From NCBI RefSeq assembly GCF_932294415.1, contig NC_065545.1:19661357-19725356 (forward strand): a stretch of 64,000 nt of DNA, given 5' to 3'. Source of the stretch: Quercus robur (taxonomy: Eukaryota; Streptophyta; Magnoliopsida; Fagales; Fagaceae). Below are positions 11,321 through 21,460 of the stretch, piece after piece. The notes under the pieces are model-generated. The model worked only from the letters and a program-made list of their open reading frames with translations, made no database searches and had not been told where the DNA came from. Numbering within the stretch: the first letter of the stretch is position 1; each line of letters begins with the position of its first letter. The position numbers and the translations under genes were made by a program.

Positions 11321-12749
11321 AAATTTTAGTTTCTTAAAAATATTGTGTAACCTCATTAACAATAGACAAATTCAAATTGAAAAATTATCACATTAAACTC
11401 AAAAAAAGAAAAAAAAGAAAAGAAAAGTGCCTCATTATACATGCGTAACACTTGTGATGAGGCTAGTTATATATAATGCACATTAAATTATAAAAAAAAC
11501 TAGTATGTTGTAAAGGCACTTTTTGCAGCCCAAGCCCAATGTGTGCGGGATTTTGGCCCAGTAAGCTTAGTACAATAAATTTGTAGAGAGTGAGTTAAAG
11601 AACTAGGTTTTAATGAGTTGAACAACAACTAATGTTGAATTAGATGACAATCAAACACAAGTAAGAGGTGCTGATATGAATGAGCTTATAATCCGAGGAT
11701 GTCTCTTTTATATAAATCAATAACAGTTGAGTACAAATACAATTTAGGTTGCTACAGTATTCTCTCCCTCCCCTTCTCTCATGGGAGGTCTCTTACATTA
11801 TATAGCTCCCTCTAGACCATCTTGATCCTACACTTGTTGATCATTTGAGTCCTTACTTGAGTACCTGTCTCATTAGACACCCTCTTTGGCTTTCTGTGAG
11901 TTGTGATTGTCAAGACAGCACTGTTCAGGGGGGTCTCCTACACATAAATGCAGCCAGAAGAGTAGCTATAGTGCATTTAATGTGGTGGTAGCAACTTTCC
12001 TTTAGATATTTTTGAGTTCCCATCACCCAGGTACGTTTATGATGCACGTCCTTGTCACTGGAGCTTCCTAGAAGGTCATCTTAATTATCAGGATACATAT
12101 TGGAGCCATTCCCAGTTTATCCGAGGAGATGTTCCTCCTCAGACCACCTTTCACTCATTCCCTACTTATGAGGCTTTAGACTGGAGTCATCAATAGCTAT
12201 TTATTCCTCTTCGGAGCATTCGTGTCCTCGAACCAGGCCCAAGGCCCAACATACACTTTAGGACATATGTAATATGGTGAAATCTTATAATTATAATAGT
12301 TATTAATAAACATTTATTATAATTGTGTTTTTATATAGAATTATATATTTTAGTATTTTTCTTTAAATATAGAATTAAATTTAAATTTTATTTTATATAT
12401 ATAGAGGGTTGGGTTCGAGTTACACCTGGTATAACTTTAAACAATGTTATTTAAATTTTAGTTTCTTAAAAATATCGTGTAACCTCATTAACAATAGACA
12501 AACTCAAATTGAAAAATTATGACATTAAAATCAAAAAAAAAAAAAAGAGTCTCATAATACATGCGAAACACTTGTGATGAGGCTAGTTATATATTATGCA
12601 AATTAAATTAAAAAAAAAAAACTAGTATGTAATATGGTGAAATCTTATAATTATAATAGTTATTAATAGACAATTATTATAATTGTGTTTTTATATAGAA
12701 TTATATATTTTAGTATTTGTCTTTAAATATAGAACTAAATTTAAATTTT

Positions 12750-12786
<37 letters not shown>

Positions 12787-12830
12787 AGTATACAAACACC
12801 TTGTGTAACTTTAAGCAATATTATACCACT
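11321..12830. repeat. Tandem duplication, 370-bp period, one copy interrupted by an LTR
   Basis: Unit A starts at 11321 and, once the LTR and one TSD are removed, continues at 12271; unit B starts at 12453. Both contain TTTTAGTTTCTTAAAAATAT, AACACTTGTGATGAGGCTAG, AACTAGTATGT, AATATGGTGAAATCTTATAA and TTTAGTATTT in the same order. Unit B keeps the uninterrupted site ACTAGTATGTAATATGG. Confidence 0.85.
11509..12265. mobile_element. Solo LTR (Gypsy-type, related to the LTR at 41706)
   Basis: A 757-bp sequence starting TGTAAAGGCACTTTTT and ending CACTTTAGGACA, i.e. TG...CA, flanked by the 5-bp duplication TATGT (11504-11508 and 12266-12270). The empty site is preserved in the sister repeat near 12628. 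Blocks such as AATTTGTAGAGAGTG and ATTATATAGCTCCCTCTAGA also occur in the Gypsy LTR fragment at 41706-42141. There are no internal sequences, the product expected of LTR-LTR recombination. Confidence 0.9.
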
Positions 12831-13152
12831 CAATATTTTTTAATTGGGTGCGAATTTTGACAAATCCACTATTAGATTACATTATCTCCGTATATTCTCT
12901 ATATTTGCAAAATTTCAAGGTAATAAAAAATTAATAGTTATGTCATCAATCAATTGTTTAAATTTAAGTTTTTGTAATTTAAAATAATATATGAAAGATA
13001 AGTTTATGGATTGAATGATAAATAATATTCGATTAACATAAAAATTGGCATGAATGTTAAAGAATATATAGAACATGTAATTTAATAATGAGTTTTTCAA
13101 AATATGAATTCTATAACAAGCTTGCAAGCTTGTCATACATGTAATATATTAT
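12831..13152. other. AT-rich spacer
   Basis: The 3' flank of TIR copy B. Follows an (AT)n tract near 12752-12782. No feature seen. Confidence 0.4.
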
Positions 13153-13634
13153 TTACCTATATTGTTCCAAATGTAAGCCCGTCAAGTTTGGAGCCTCCGT
13201 CAATGCAGTTCTCCAATTGTTCACCTTATGAACACGGCCATTCAGGAGCGCCTCTGCAGAGATTCCCTTCTGTTCTAGCACCTCGGATTGAGACACACCA
13301 TAGAAAATAGGTAGCACCCTTTGATTTAACACACTTTTGCATTCCATGATCTTCACCAGCTCATCCAAGCATCAATCCGAAGTAGCATAGTTTTTAGAGA
13401 ACACAACTGCAATCCTTGAAGTCTCAAATTGCCTTCAACAACTCGGGTCCAATCTCTCCCCCTCTAGGGAGATTTGTGTCATCTCTATACGCACGAATCC
13501 CTTTACGGTCTAAAGCGGATAGATCAAAATTTTCTTGGCCTTCGGAATGAGTCATGGTTGCAACACACAGAAGTAATATTGGTGCGAGCAAAGCAGCAAG
13601 GGCCGATAAGAATGGAGCAAAAGAACGAGCCATG
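13153..13634 (-). pseudogene. Truncated TIR-domain pseudogene, copy B
   Basis: Same leader as copy A (MARSFAPFLSALAALL) with ATG at 13632-13634. Here the TIR N-terminus is missing: the text goes from SEGQENFD straight to LSALDRKGIRAYRDDTNL and GGEIGPELLKAI. A one-base insertion near 13429 shifts the frame. The next frame reads RIAVVFSKNYATSD, then TGA in place of the conserved Trp, then CLDELVKIMECK and VLPIFYGVSQSEV, ending NLTGLHLEQYR just before GTAAAT, the usual TIR-exon donor. So copy B lacks the part copy A has and keeps the part copy A lost. No NB-ARC or LRR follows. Non-functional. Confidence 0.85.
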
Positions 13635-14416
13635 GTTGCAACACTGAGGAGCAAAGGAGCAAGAACCGGTTTTTTTTTTTTTTTTTCAAGTTCTCTCTTC
13701 CTCTTTTTTCTGTTTCTGCAAGAAAGTAGTGTAAATTTAATTTATGTGCACGCGGTAGCAATCATATATGGCAATATAACTTTTATAGTGAAGGAAGATA
13801 AAAGGAAATTGGAATGAGAACACAAAGGATTGGGTCTAGTTTTTCATCAACAAACAATTGATCAACACCCAAATCCGCAAACAATTAATCAGTAAAAACA
13901 ACACCAGATTTAATTGGTCAAAACACAAAAATCAAGACCCAAATTCATTAACAATTAATCAGTCTAAACAACAGAAGCTTACCCAAAATCAAGACCAAAA
14001 TCCGCAAGTCAACACAAGGACGATCTGCTTCGTGAAGGAGGTGAAGGACTGGCCGGAGGGATGAGGAATACGATGGGGTGGTGGAGGAAGGACGAGCGCG
14101 CGACAGCGGACAGGCGTCGTTGATGACTTAATGTGATTCTCTCCCTATCTCGGGTCTGTGGCTGGGGTTTGGGGAGAAGAAAGTGATTACTGATAGAAGA
14201 AAAATAATTAAATAGGTAAATTATCATTTTGCCTGTTAATGAATTCCAGTTTATCAAAAAATTATCATTTTGCTCCCTAACCTTTGAAATTTTCCTCTCT
14301 CTCACATTTAAATTTATTATTATTATTATTAATATTCTTGTCTTTTTCCAGTTTTCAACCTAGCATGTAGTGAGTGCAAAAAAAAAAAAATTTAAGTTAA
14401 AATTTAAAAAAAAATC
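13635..14416. other. Spacer, 5' flank of TIR copy B
   Basis: Begins with the flank shared with TIR copy A. Positions 13840-14160 contain CAACACCCAAATCCGCAA-like blocks repeated two to three times and a GC-richer patch (14030-14160). The open frame there has no recognisable domain. Nothing else seen. Confidence 0.4.
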
Positions 14417-15333
14417 GGGCAAATTACAACTTATCTGTAGTTTAGCCAAAATTTAAGTTGTTTATCTGTGATTTGAAATTTGACACTTTACCCACCTGAG
14501 ATTAGTTTAGTTAAAATTTTGTAACCCACTTCTATTAAAAACATGACTAAATATGTAATTTTGCTCTACTTTTATTTTTCTCTCCTCCAAAAACACAAAA
14601 AATATAACCAGACAAGATTAAATAAGTTAAAAAGAATCCAACAGAACACTTGTATTATGAGATTTCAAACCCCAGGTAGACAATTTAAATTTCAGTCAAA
14701 TTTCAGATAGGTAAAGTATCAAATTTTAAATCACAAATTTTGTAACCCACTTCTATTAAAAACATGACTAAAGCTGCGTTTGGATTGCGCTGATTCCAGT
14801 GCGTTTGAGTTTTTCCACCCTTTTTTTTTTTTTTTTTTTTTTTTTTCACGCGTTTTTTAGACTTGCGGTTACTGTTCATCACTGTTCAATGAACAGTAAC
14901 CGCAAATTTTGACTTTTCAAACTTTTTTCATCCAATCAGTGCACATCGTGTACTGTTCACGGACCCATAAATTTCACTTTTCAGCAACTTTTTCATTAAA
15001 AATGGGTCCCACGGTACTATTCACACATTTAAAAATTATTTTGCTACAGTATTTTTCAGTTTTCAGTTTCAGCTGTATCCAAACGGAGCCTAAATATGCA
15101 ATTTTGCTTCACTTTTATTTTTCTCTCCTCCAAAAACACAAAAAATATAACCGGACAAGATTAAATAAGTTAAAAAGAATCCAACAGAACACTTGTATTA
15201 TGAGATTTCAAACTCCAGGTAGACAATTTAAATTTCAGTCAAACTTCAGATAGGTAAAGTATCAAATTTTAAATAACAAGTAGACAAATTAAATTTTGAC
15301 AAAATCCCAGGTGAGATAAGTTATAATTTACTC
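14417..15333. mobile_element. Composite repeat element with inverted ends, internal duplication and nested MITE
   Basis: The left end GGGCAAATTACAACTTATC and the right end (minus strand GAGTAAATTATAACTTATC) are inverted repeats. Inside, a 221-bp unit beginning GTAACCCACTTCTATTAAAA is present twice, at 14521 and 14742; the second copy is interrupted by the MITE at 14773. No coding capacity. Confidence 0.65.
14773..15090. mobile_element. MITE with GCTGCGTTTGGAT ends
   Basis: Ends GCTGCGTTTGGAT and ATCCAAACGGAGC are inverted repeats with one mismatch. The uninterrupted duplicate at 14550-14565 (GACTAAATATG) shows the empty site. The filled site repeats TAAA, or CTAAA if the last C belongs to the duplication; a TAA TSD would make it PIF/Harbinger-like. 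Carries a T tract at 14821-14846. Confidence 0.85.
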
Positions 15334-15506
15334 AAGTAAAAAAAATCTGATAAAAAAAAAATGGTATATTTTACCTAACGGCTAGACAAAATAATATGAA
15401 AAAAGTCATAGTTTAGCTACTTCTCTCTCCAATAATTGATCAAATCCTAGATTTTCTCAGCAACCAAACATCAAAATTTTTATCTCTATCTCGATCCTCT
15501 CGATAA

Positions 15507-18182
15507 ATGGGACGAATTGTCTCTCCTAATTCTCAGTCGATATTTCCTTGTTGGGAGTCCATGTTAGTGAGTTCTTCTTCTTCATCTTCTTTGTCTTGGT
15601 CAACTCCGACGACATCGACGTCGATTACAAAGACGGTGAATGGATCCCACAGGTTCAGCATCTCAGGGTACTCACTCGTGAAAGGTATGGGGATTGGAAA
15701 GTACGTGGAGTCCGATTCTTTCACCTTCGGCGGGTACTCTTGGGCGATCTATTTTTACCCGGACGGCAAGAATGTGGACAATGATACGTATGTTTCGCTG
15801 TTTATAGTTTTGGCGAGCAAAGACACTTCTGTGAGAGCGCTTTTTGAATTGATGCTATTGGATCAGAGTGGGAAAAATAGGCATAAGGTTCACACCCCAT
15901 TCGGGAGGACGCCGGAAAGTGGGCCTTACACGATCAAAAATCGCGGTAGCATGTGGTAATCGATTATTCTTTTTAAATTTGGGTCTTTTATTTATTTATT
16001 TTATGATCTTGATTATAATTGTTATGATTATGATAGTGTTTGTCATGTTTATGTAGTGGGTTTTTATTTATTTTTGCTAAGTGTGTTAATGTTAATGGGT
16101 TTGCCTTACTTCTAGTATTTTTTAAAAGGAATCCTCTTTTATTTTTTGTTTTAACGAGAGTTTGTCACATTATCTATTAACAAAATAAAATGTGGAGATT
16201 AAAATTTATTATCACTTATCACTGTATATTTAAAACAAAATGACATGTTCAATTTAAAAAGTAATGGAGGTAACGGGGAATAAACCATGAAAGTTTTACT
16301 AGGAAATTGAAAAAGCTTTGAAAATATTAATTACTTTTTTTTTTTTTTTTTTCCATAAAAACTTTTTAAAAATGGTTTACTAACTTTTTCCCTTAATTAA
16401 ATTCAATCACATGATTATTTTGAATTATATGGTCATGGGAAAAAATAGAATTGTTTGTGTTTTAGTGGACAATGCTATTCAATTGAGGAATCTAATGTAC
16501 TGCAGGATTGCATATAAAGTACTGTATATAAGTTCTCTCTAAAAAGGTTCTTTGTTGGATGATGTTTGTTTGAAATAGTACCCCCATGCTTGCATCTGTT
16601 ACTTCATTTTGAACGACTTAATGACTCATGAAAAAAATATCATGTTGATTTTTTAAAATTAAATGCATACCATTTACAAAGTTTCATTTAGTATAAGACG
16701 CAGGGAGTAATTGCTTATAGGATGCTGGCCCTGTACAAAACACAATTACGCACAATGTTACCATTTTTATTGTTATAGCTAATAATAATTTGATTAAGTA
16801 TAAGAGCAATTGCATGAATTGTGGACAGAAACCAATGGTAAGATTATGAATTTTTGTTATTGTTGTTGTAGAACTGAAGTTTTGAAAGAGGTTGATACGT
16901 ACAAGTGGGTGGTGGTATGCTTGTTGAATTTGATAGGTAATGGTTTTCTAGGCTTGAATTTTAGAGCTAGCTAGGATTGTTAATTCGCGAACCCCTTATT
17001 GTTTATGTAAAGATGTAATTTCCTGGCAAACACTGTTCAAAATTTGTGTGGATTACTTGAATCATTAAAGCCTTTATTCCATATGATGTTAGCTTGCTGG
17101 ATGAGTAACTTTCTCGACTAGTAGGGGTCTGCTACATGAACTCTTTTCCGCCTCCCAGCTATATGACATAAGAAAGCCAAATAATGTATAAAATATATTT
17201 TTTGATAGGTACAAATGATGTACAAAATATGAAGCAACAAGCATCTATTGTTAGACTCATAAATTTCTAGAGAGCTTAGCAACAAACAACGTTACAACAA
17301 ACATATCCATGAGATTAAATTGAGATCGGTAGAATAATCTTATTATTCCATATCGCATTAGAATTAGATGGAACCAGACAGAGGGTGTTTTTCTGATTTA
17401 TGAATTTTTTTTGAGTACCTGTAAGGAGTTGTGAACTCTCTTATATGTAATTCTTTGGCTAGATGTATATAATTTTGTAGATGAATACTTTGAAAATGTA
17501 GTGGCGTTAATGTTTATTTATTGTGTATGGTTTCATTTTGAGCTATTGAAGAGATTAATAGAAGCAAGATGTAATATTTGGCTCATCTAATTAGCTCACC
17601 ACATATTGTGTTGTGAATTTGTGATGACAAAATCTTGTTGATTAGGCGTGATACCTACCATGAACTTTTCAGGTGACAACTATGTTTGATTCGATGACTA
17701 CTATATGCATCTTGTGGGCGTAATGTTTTTATGCTATTATGTTAATATTTATGCAATCATTTTCAATTGTATACCTTTGCTTCATTTCTCATTTAATGTA
17801 ATCAAGTGGCAAGTGTGGTATAATAGTTTTGTTTGTTGGATGTTGCAGGGGTTACAAGCGATTTATCAAAAGAACTGATCTAGAGACATCTGACTACCTC
17901 AAAAATGATTGCCTCAAGGTTCACTGTAGGGTAGGTGTTGTGAGATCATACAAAATTAACATTGGTCAGAATTTGGGGCAGCAATTTGAAACTGGAAAGG
18001 GAATAGATGTGAATTTTGAAGTTGATGGGGAAAATTTTGCTGCTCATTCTGTAGAGCATAGTTCTGATTATGAAGGTTCATCGCTTGAAAGGACTGCTTC
18101 TCAACCCTCTAGTCATGTTGAAGACCCCAGTGGTTCTTTCCTGGAGAGGTACCTCAGTTTCCTCCATGGTCTTGCCAAGTGA
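15507..18182 (+). CDS. BPM-like MATH-domain protein, BTB truncated and fused to foreign sequence
   Basis: Exon 1 is 15507-15955 (donor ATGTG|GTAATC), exon 2 is 17849-18182 (acceptor TTGCAG, stop TGA), with an 1,893-bp intron. Exon 1 follows a CT-rich 5' UTR and starts [15 protein letters not shown]. It encodes a MATH domain: [40 protein letters not shown] and [16 protein letters not shown]. This matches plant BPM (BTB/POZ-MATH) adaptors of CUL3 ubiquitin ligases. Exon 2 continues with [20 protein letters not shown] but lacks a short linker after VGVV, reaches the BTB start [13 protein letters not shown] [15 protein letters not shown], then departs at 18048. The rest of the BTB domain and the BACK region are absent. 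What follows looks like another gene's C-terminus. Without BTB the product should not bind CUL3. Intact splice sites leave open whether it is expressed. Confidence 0.75.
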
Positions 18183-18655
18183 AGAATCAAGATGGATCTA
18201 TCAGTTGTATGCAACTTGAAAGGCCAAAACAAGCTCCAAATGTTCTATGGACAGGCCCAGTATGTCTTGCATTCATCTAGTCATGCTTTCCACTTTTGGT
18301 GCATACCTAATAGTTCTCTTCATGCAGATTGGGGTTCATCTTGTTGATGAGAGCATGTTGATGATTGAATCTCTTAAACAAGCCGTTTATACCCAATCGG
18401 ACCAAAAGGTCTCTTCGGTGTGTTCTTGCTCTTTTGTCTTTTGTAGATTCCATGTTTGCAATTTGTGAAGCTGGGTTCTTAGATCATTTATCCTTGCAGA
18501 GGGCCCAGTTGGCAAGCTCACCGTCTCTTGTCCAAACTTTGGAGAAATGGTTTGAAAGGCTTAGAGTTGGAGCTTGTCCAAGTCGATCACAGCGGGATGA
18601 TGAAGGAGGTTCTGGGAGTCGTGGTACAAGAAGGCCGTCTCGTCGGAGAACCTAA
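18048..18655 (+). pseudogene. C-terminal exons of an unidentified gene joined to the BPM-like gene
   Basis: From 18048 the frame reads [20 protein letters not shown] and DPSGSFLE, then meets a stop at 18180. An extra AG near 18147 (GAGAG) would explain this: past it another frame is open, reading [19 protein letters not shown] and QAPNVLWTGP up to a GTATGT donor at 18260. Two further phase-0 exons follow. 18328-18408 reads IGVHLVDESMLMIESLKQAV. 18500-18655 reads LASSPSLVQTLEKWFERLR, then an Arg/Ser-rich basic tail and TAA. Consensus acceptors (CATGCAG, CTTGCAG) precede both. I do not recognise the donor gene. Confidence 0.55.
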
Positions 18656-18995
18656 GGTCCTTCTGAAGAAGATGAAAACAATCAGCCCCGCCGATTCCTT
18701 GCAAAACACGGAAACTTGCTTTGTGTTGTTTTCTTGTTTTATTGTTTATTTATTTTTTTGTTTACTTGTTTTTTTTTTATTTTTGGGTCCGTGATCTAGG
18801 GGTGTTTAAAAAGCTTCTCTAACCACACGACTATACTTGAACCAACCAAAACTGACTACCAAATGTGGTTGCCGCAATGCCAACAGCGGTGGAGGTGTAA
18901 AAACTGCATATGCACCTGCAGGTGCAAGTGTGATGCGGTTTTCAGTTTTGTTTTCTGAAAATTGCTAATATATGGATTGTAGCTCTATTTGTGTG

Positions 18996-19031
<36 letters not shown>

Positions 19032-19624
19032 TTTGGTTGATACTCTCCACACGGCTTGTAACGTTGCATAAATTTGGGGAGGAAAAAAAACAATTATTCA
19101 ACATCAAGCCATTGCAATACCTTAGTTAAACTTGTCCGGGTATTGGAATATTTTTGGCTTTGAATTTGTAAGAAATTAAAAATTCTTATGGTCTAGTGAT
19201 CTAATTCGTGTAACAAATACTGTATAACTAATACTTGGAATGTGTATGGATAACGAGCAAGAGACCTGCGTACGTATTAAGCAAAGGAAAATTTTGAGAA
19301 CTGATAAAATTGGCTATTTGGTCATTTGGAAAGAACATTCATGCAATAGAAGTTGAGCTTTGATTTTTAGGACACTTCTTCTATGGGAACTAGGCATGCA
19401 GGACACTTGAAAATGATTGTGAAAACCTCCTTTGATTATTTAATAGGAAGTGCCTTAGTTTTCCCATTTAGTTGGAGAAATGGAAAGTGAGATGATAAAA
19501 AATGAAGAACGATAGAAAAGTGGAAGAATAGAAGGTATTTTAGTTTTTCCTTATGGTATTTGGTTTGAAAGTGGAAAAGTAGATGGAAGAAAATATCTTT
19601 TGTTAATTGTTATGATAGAAAATA
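18656..19624. other. Spacer with long poly-G tract
   Basis: The 3' flank of the chimeric gene. Contains the G homopolymer described separately and a purine-rich stretch around 19470-19600. No gene seen. Confidence 0.5.
18998..19030 (+). repeat. Poly-G tract of 33 bases
   Basis: Thirty-three consecutive G residues. Such runs are rare in plant DNA, can form G-quadruplexes and are prone to sequencing or assembly error. Confidence 0.9.
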
Positions 19625-20890
19625 GGCATAAATGTACTTTTGGTCCTTACATTTTGCACTTTTTCTATTTTGGTCCCTATATTTTATTTTTAGCACTTTT
19701 AGTCTCTAAATCAATTAATGCGTGACATTTAAGTTCTTTCTGCTAGCCAACTAACGGGAAAAACTGAGGTGGCAGATGGAACACCTTATTAGCTGACGTG
19801 GCACTAATGTGGCGATTAAAATATTATTAAAAAATATTATTTGGCATTTTTATATGCCACGTCAGCATTTTAATTTTTTATAAAAAGCTATGTTAGAAAA
19901 TTTAAACCAAAAAAGAAAATAAATTAAAAAACAAAACTTAAATCTAATTAAAAAATGGTTTAAAAAAAAAATCTAATTAAAAAACAAACACAAACACAAA
20001 AATAAAAGGCCCTCCTTCATTCTCAACACAATTCTATCTCAAAAACTCTAAAAATTCTATCACAGCTCTCTGTTTTTTCTTCGTTTCTTTCAGAAAGAGC
20101 TTGTAGATTTCTTTTCAGATTGTTGAATCTTGACTGTACAAAAAAAAATGTTTGTTAAAGGAGAGGGTCCTGCCATTGAAATTGATCTCGGCAAGACCTA
20201 CTTGTGCGTTGTAGTTTGGAAGCACGACCTTGTCGAGATCATAGCTAACGACTAAGGGAACGAACGACGCCGTCTTATGTCGCTTTCACCGATACGGAGT
20301 GTTTAATCGATTTTAAATTTCTGGGTTTGTTTTTTTATGTGGGTTTGATGATTTTATGGGTTTATGGGTTTGATTTGTTGGAGGTTTCGGTGGAGGATGG
20401 TGTTTGGATGGAAAATGGGAACATCGCTAGTGGTGGTCCTGGCAGGCATCAAGAAGAGAATCCATTGCCCATGAGTGGGTATCTGGGTTTGTTTGAAACT
20501 TGCATGAGTGGGTATCTGGCTTTGTTTAAGACTTAAGTTTGTTTAGATTTGGGTATCCTTGCTCTTGTTCTGAGTTTGTTTGTATTTTTGTTTTTTTGGA
20601 GACAACGTGGAGTTGTTTGTTTTTAAGGGGTTTTTTGTGTGTTTGTTTCTAAAGAAAAATTCTGGGTTTATGGGTTTGCTAGAGATTGAATTGGTTACTG
20701 GGTTTATGGGTTTATTTCTTCGATTTATTTATGGTTTGGTTTGATTTCTTGGATTTATTTATTGTTTTTCTAGATTTAATGGAGTAGATTTGGTTGTTGG
20801 ATTTGGATTTGGGGTTTGCTGGAGATTGGTTTATTTCATGGATTTAGGAAGAACACGAAGAACAACTTCAGTTCTTAAGAAAAAATAATG

Positions 20891-20921
<31 letters not shown>

Positions 20922-21233
20922 TTGTTTTTTAATTTATTTTCTTTTTTGGTTTAAATTGTCTAACATGGCTTTTTATAAAAAATTAAAATGCTAACGTGGC
21001 ATATAAAAATGTCAAATAATTTTTTAAATCGTCACATCAGTGCCACATCAGCGTCACGTTAGCTAATAAGGTGTTCCATCTATCACCTCAGCTTTTTTCG
21101 TTAGTTGGCTGGTGGTAAAGACTTAAATGTCATGCGTTAATTGGTTTAGAGACTAAAAGTGGTAAAAATAAAATATAGGGACCAAAATGAAAAAAAAAGT
21201 GCAAAATGTAGGGATCAAAAGTGCATTTACGCC
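19625..21233. mobile_element. Pack-MULE (Mutator-like element) carrying an HSP70 fragment
   Basis: Long terminal inverted repeats of about 310 bp: 19625-19936 begins GGCATAAATGTACTTTTGGT, and 20921-21233 read on the minus strand begins GGCGTAAATGCACTTTTGAT. Similarity extends through ATATGCCACGT and AAAATAAATTAAAAAACAA. Long TIRs without a transposase and with a host gene fragment inside define a Pack-MULE. A clean 9-11 bp TSD could not be found; the flanks are only A-rich on both sides. Confidence 0.85.
20148..20315 (+). pseudogene. Captured HSP70 (cytosolic HSC70 type) N-terminal fragment
   Basis: From ATG at 20148 the frame reads [20 protein letters not shown] then [11 protein letters not shown], clearly the HSP70 ATPase N-terminus (canonical GIDLGTTYSCVGVW). 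TAA at 20253 replaces the Gln of the NDQGN motif. A one-base shift later TTPSYVAFTDTE appears, and similarity ends by about 20315. The Gly-to-Glu and Thr-to-Lys changes in the phosphate-binding loop would also be damaging. The CT-rich 140 bases upstream (about 20008-20147) look like captured 5' UTR. Later sequence to 20920 is unidentified. Confidence 0.85.
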
Positions 21234-21460
21234 AAAAATCAAAGAGTCTTTAGCCTTTTTTTTTAGGTAATTCTCTTACCAATATGGCTGACTAGAATCT
21301 CAACACATATAGGAAATGGGCCGTTTTTGTTTTCAAGAAATTAGTGATAGGGCCGATTGTCATTAACTCTTCTTATGATTTTTATTAGATGTATGGGTGA
21401 AAGAACATTGATTGTTTGAGAAAGGATTGGGCCTGTTTGTTGACACTTGAAACTTACAAT

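Noticed and set aside
14009-14305. 98-residue minus-strand open frame in a GC-richer patch
   Set aside because: Low-complexity Ser/Pro/Arg text with no family resemblance; could be old UTR.
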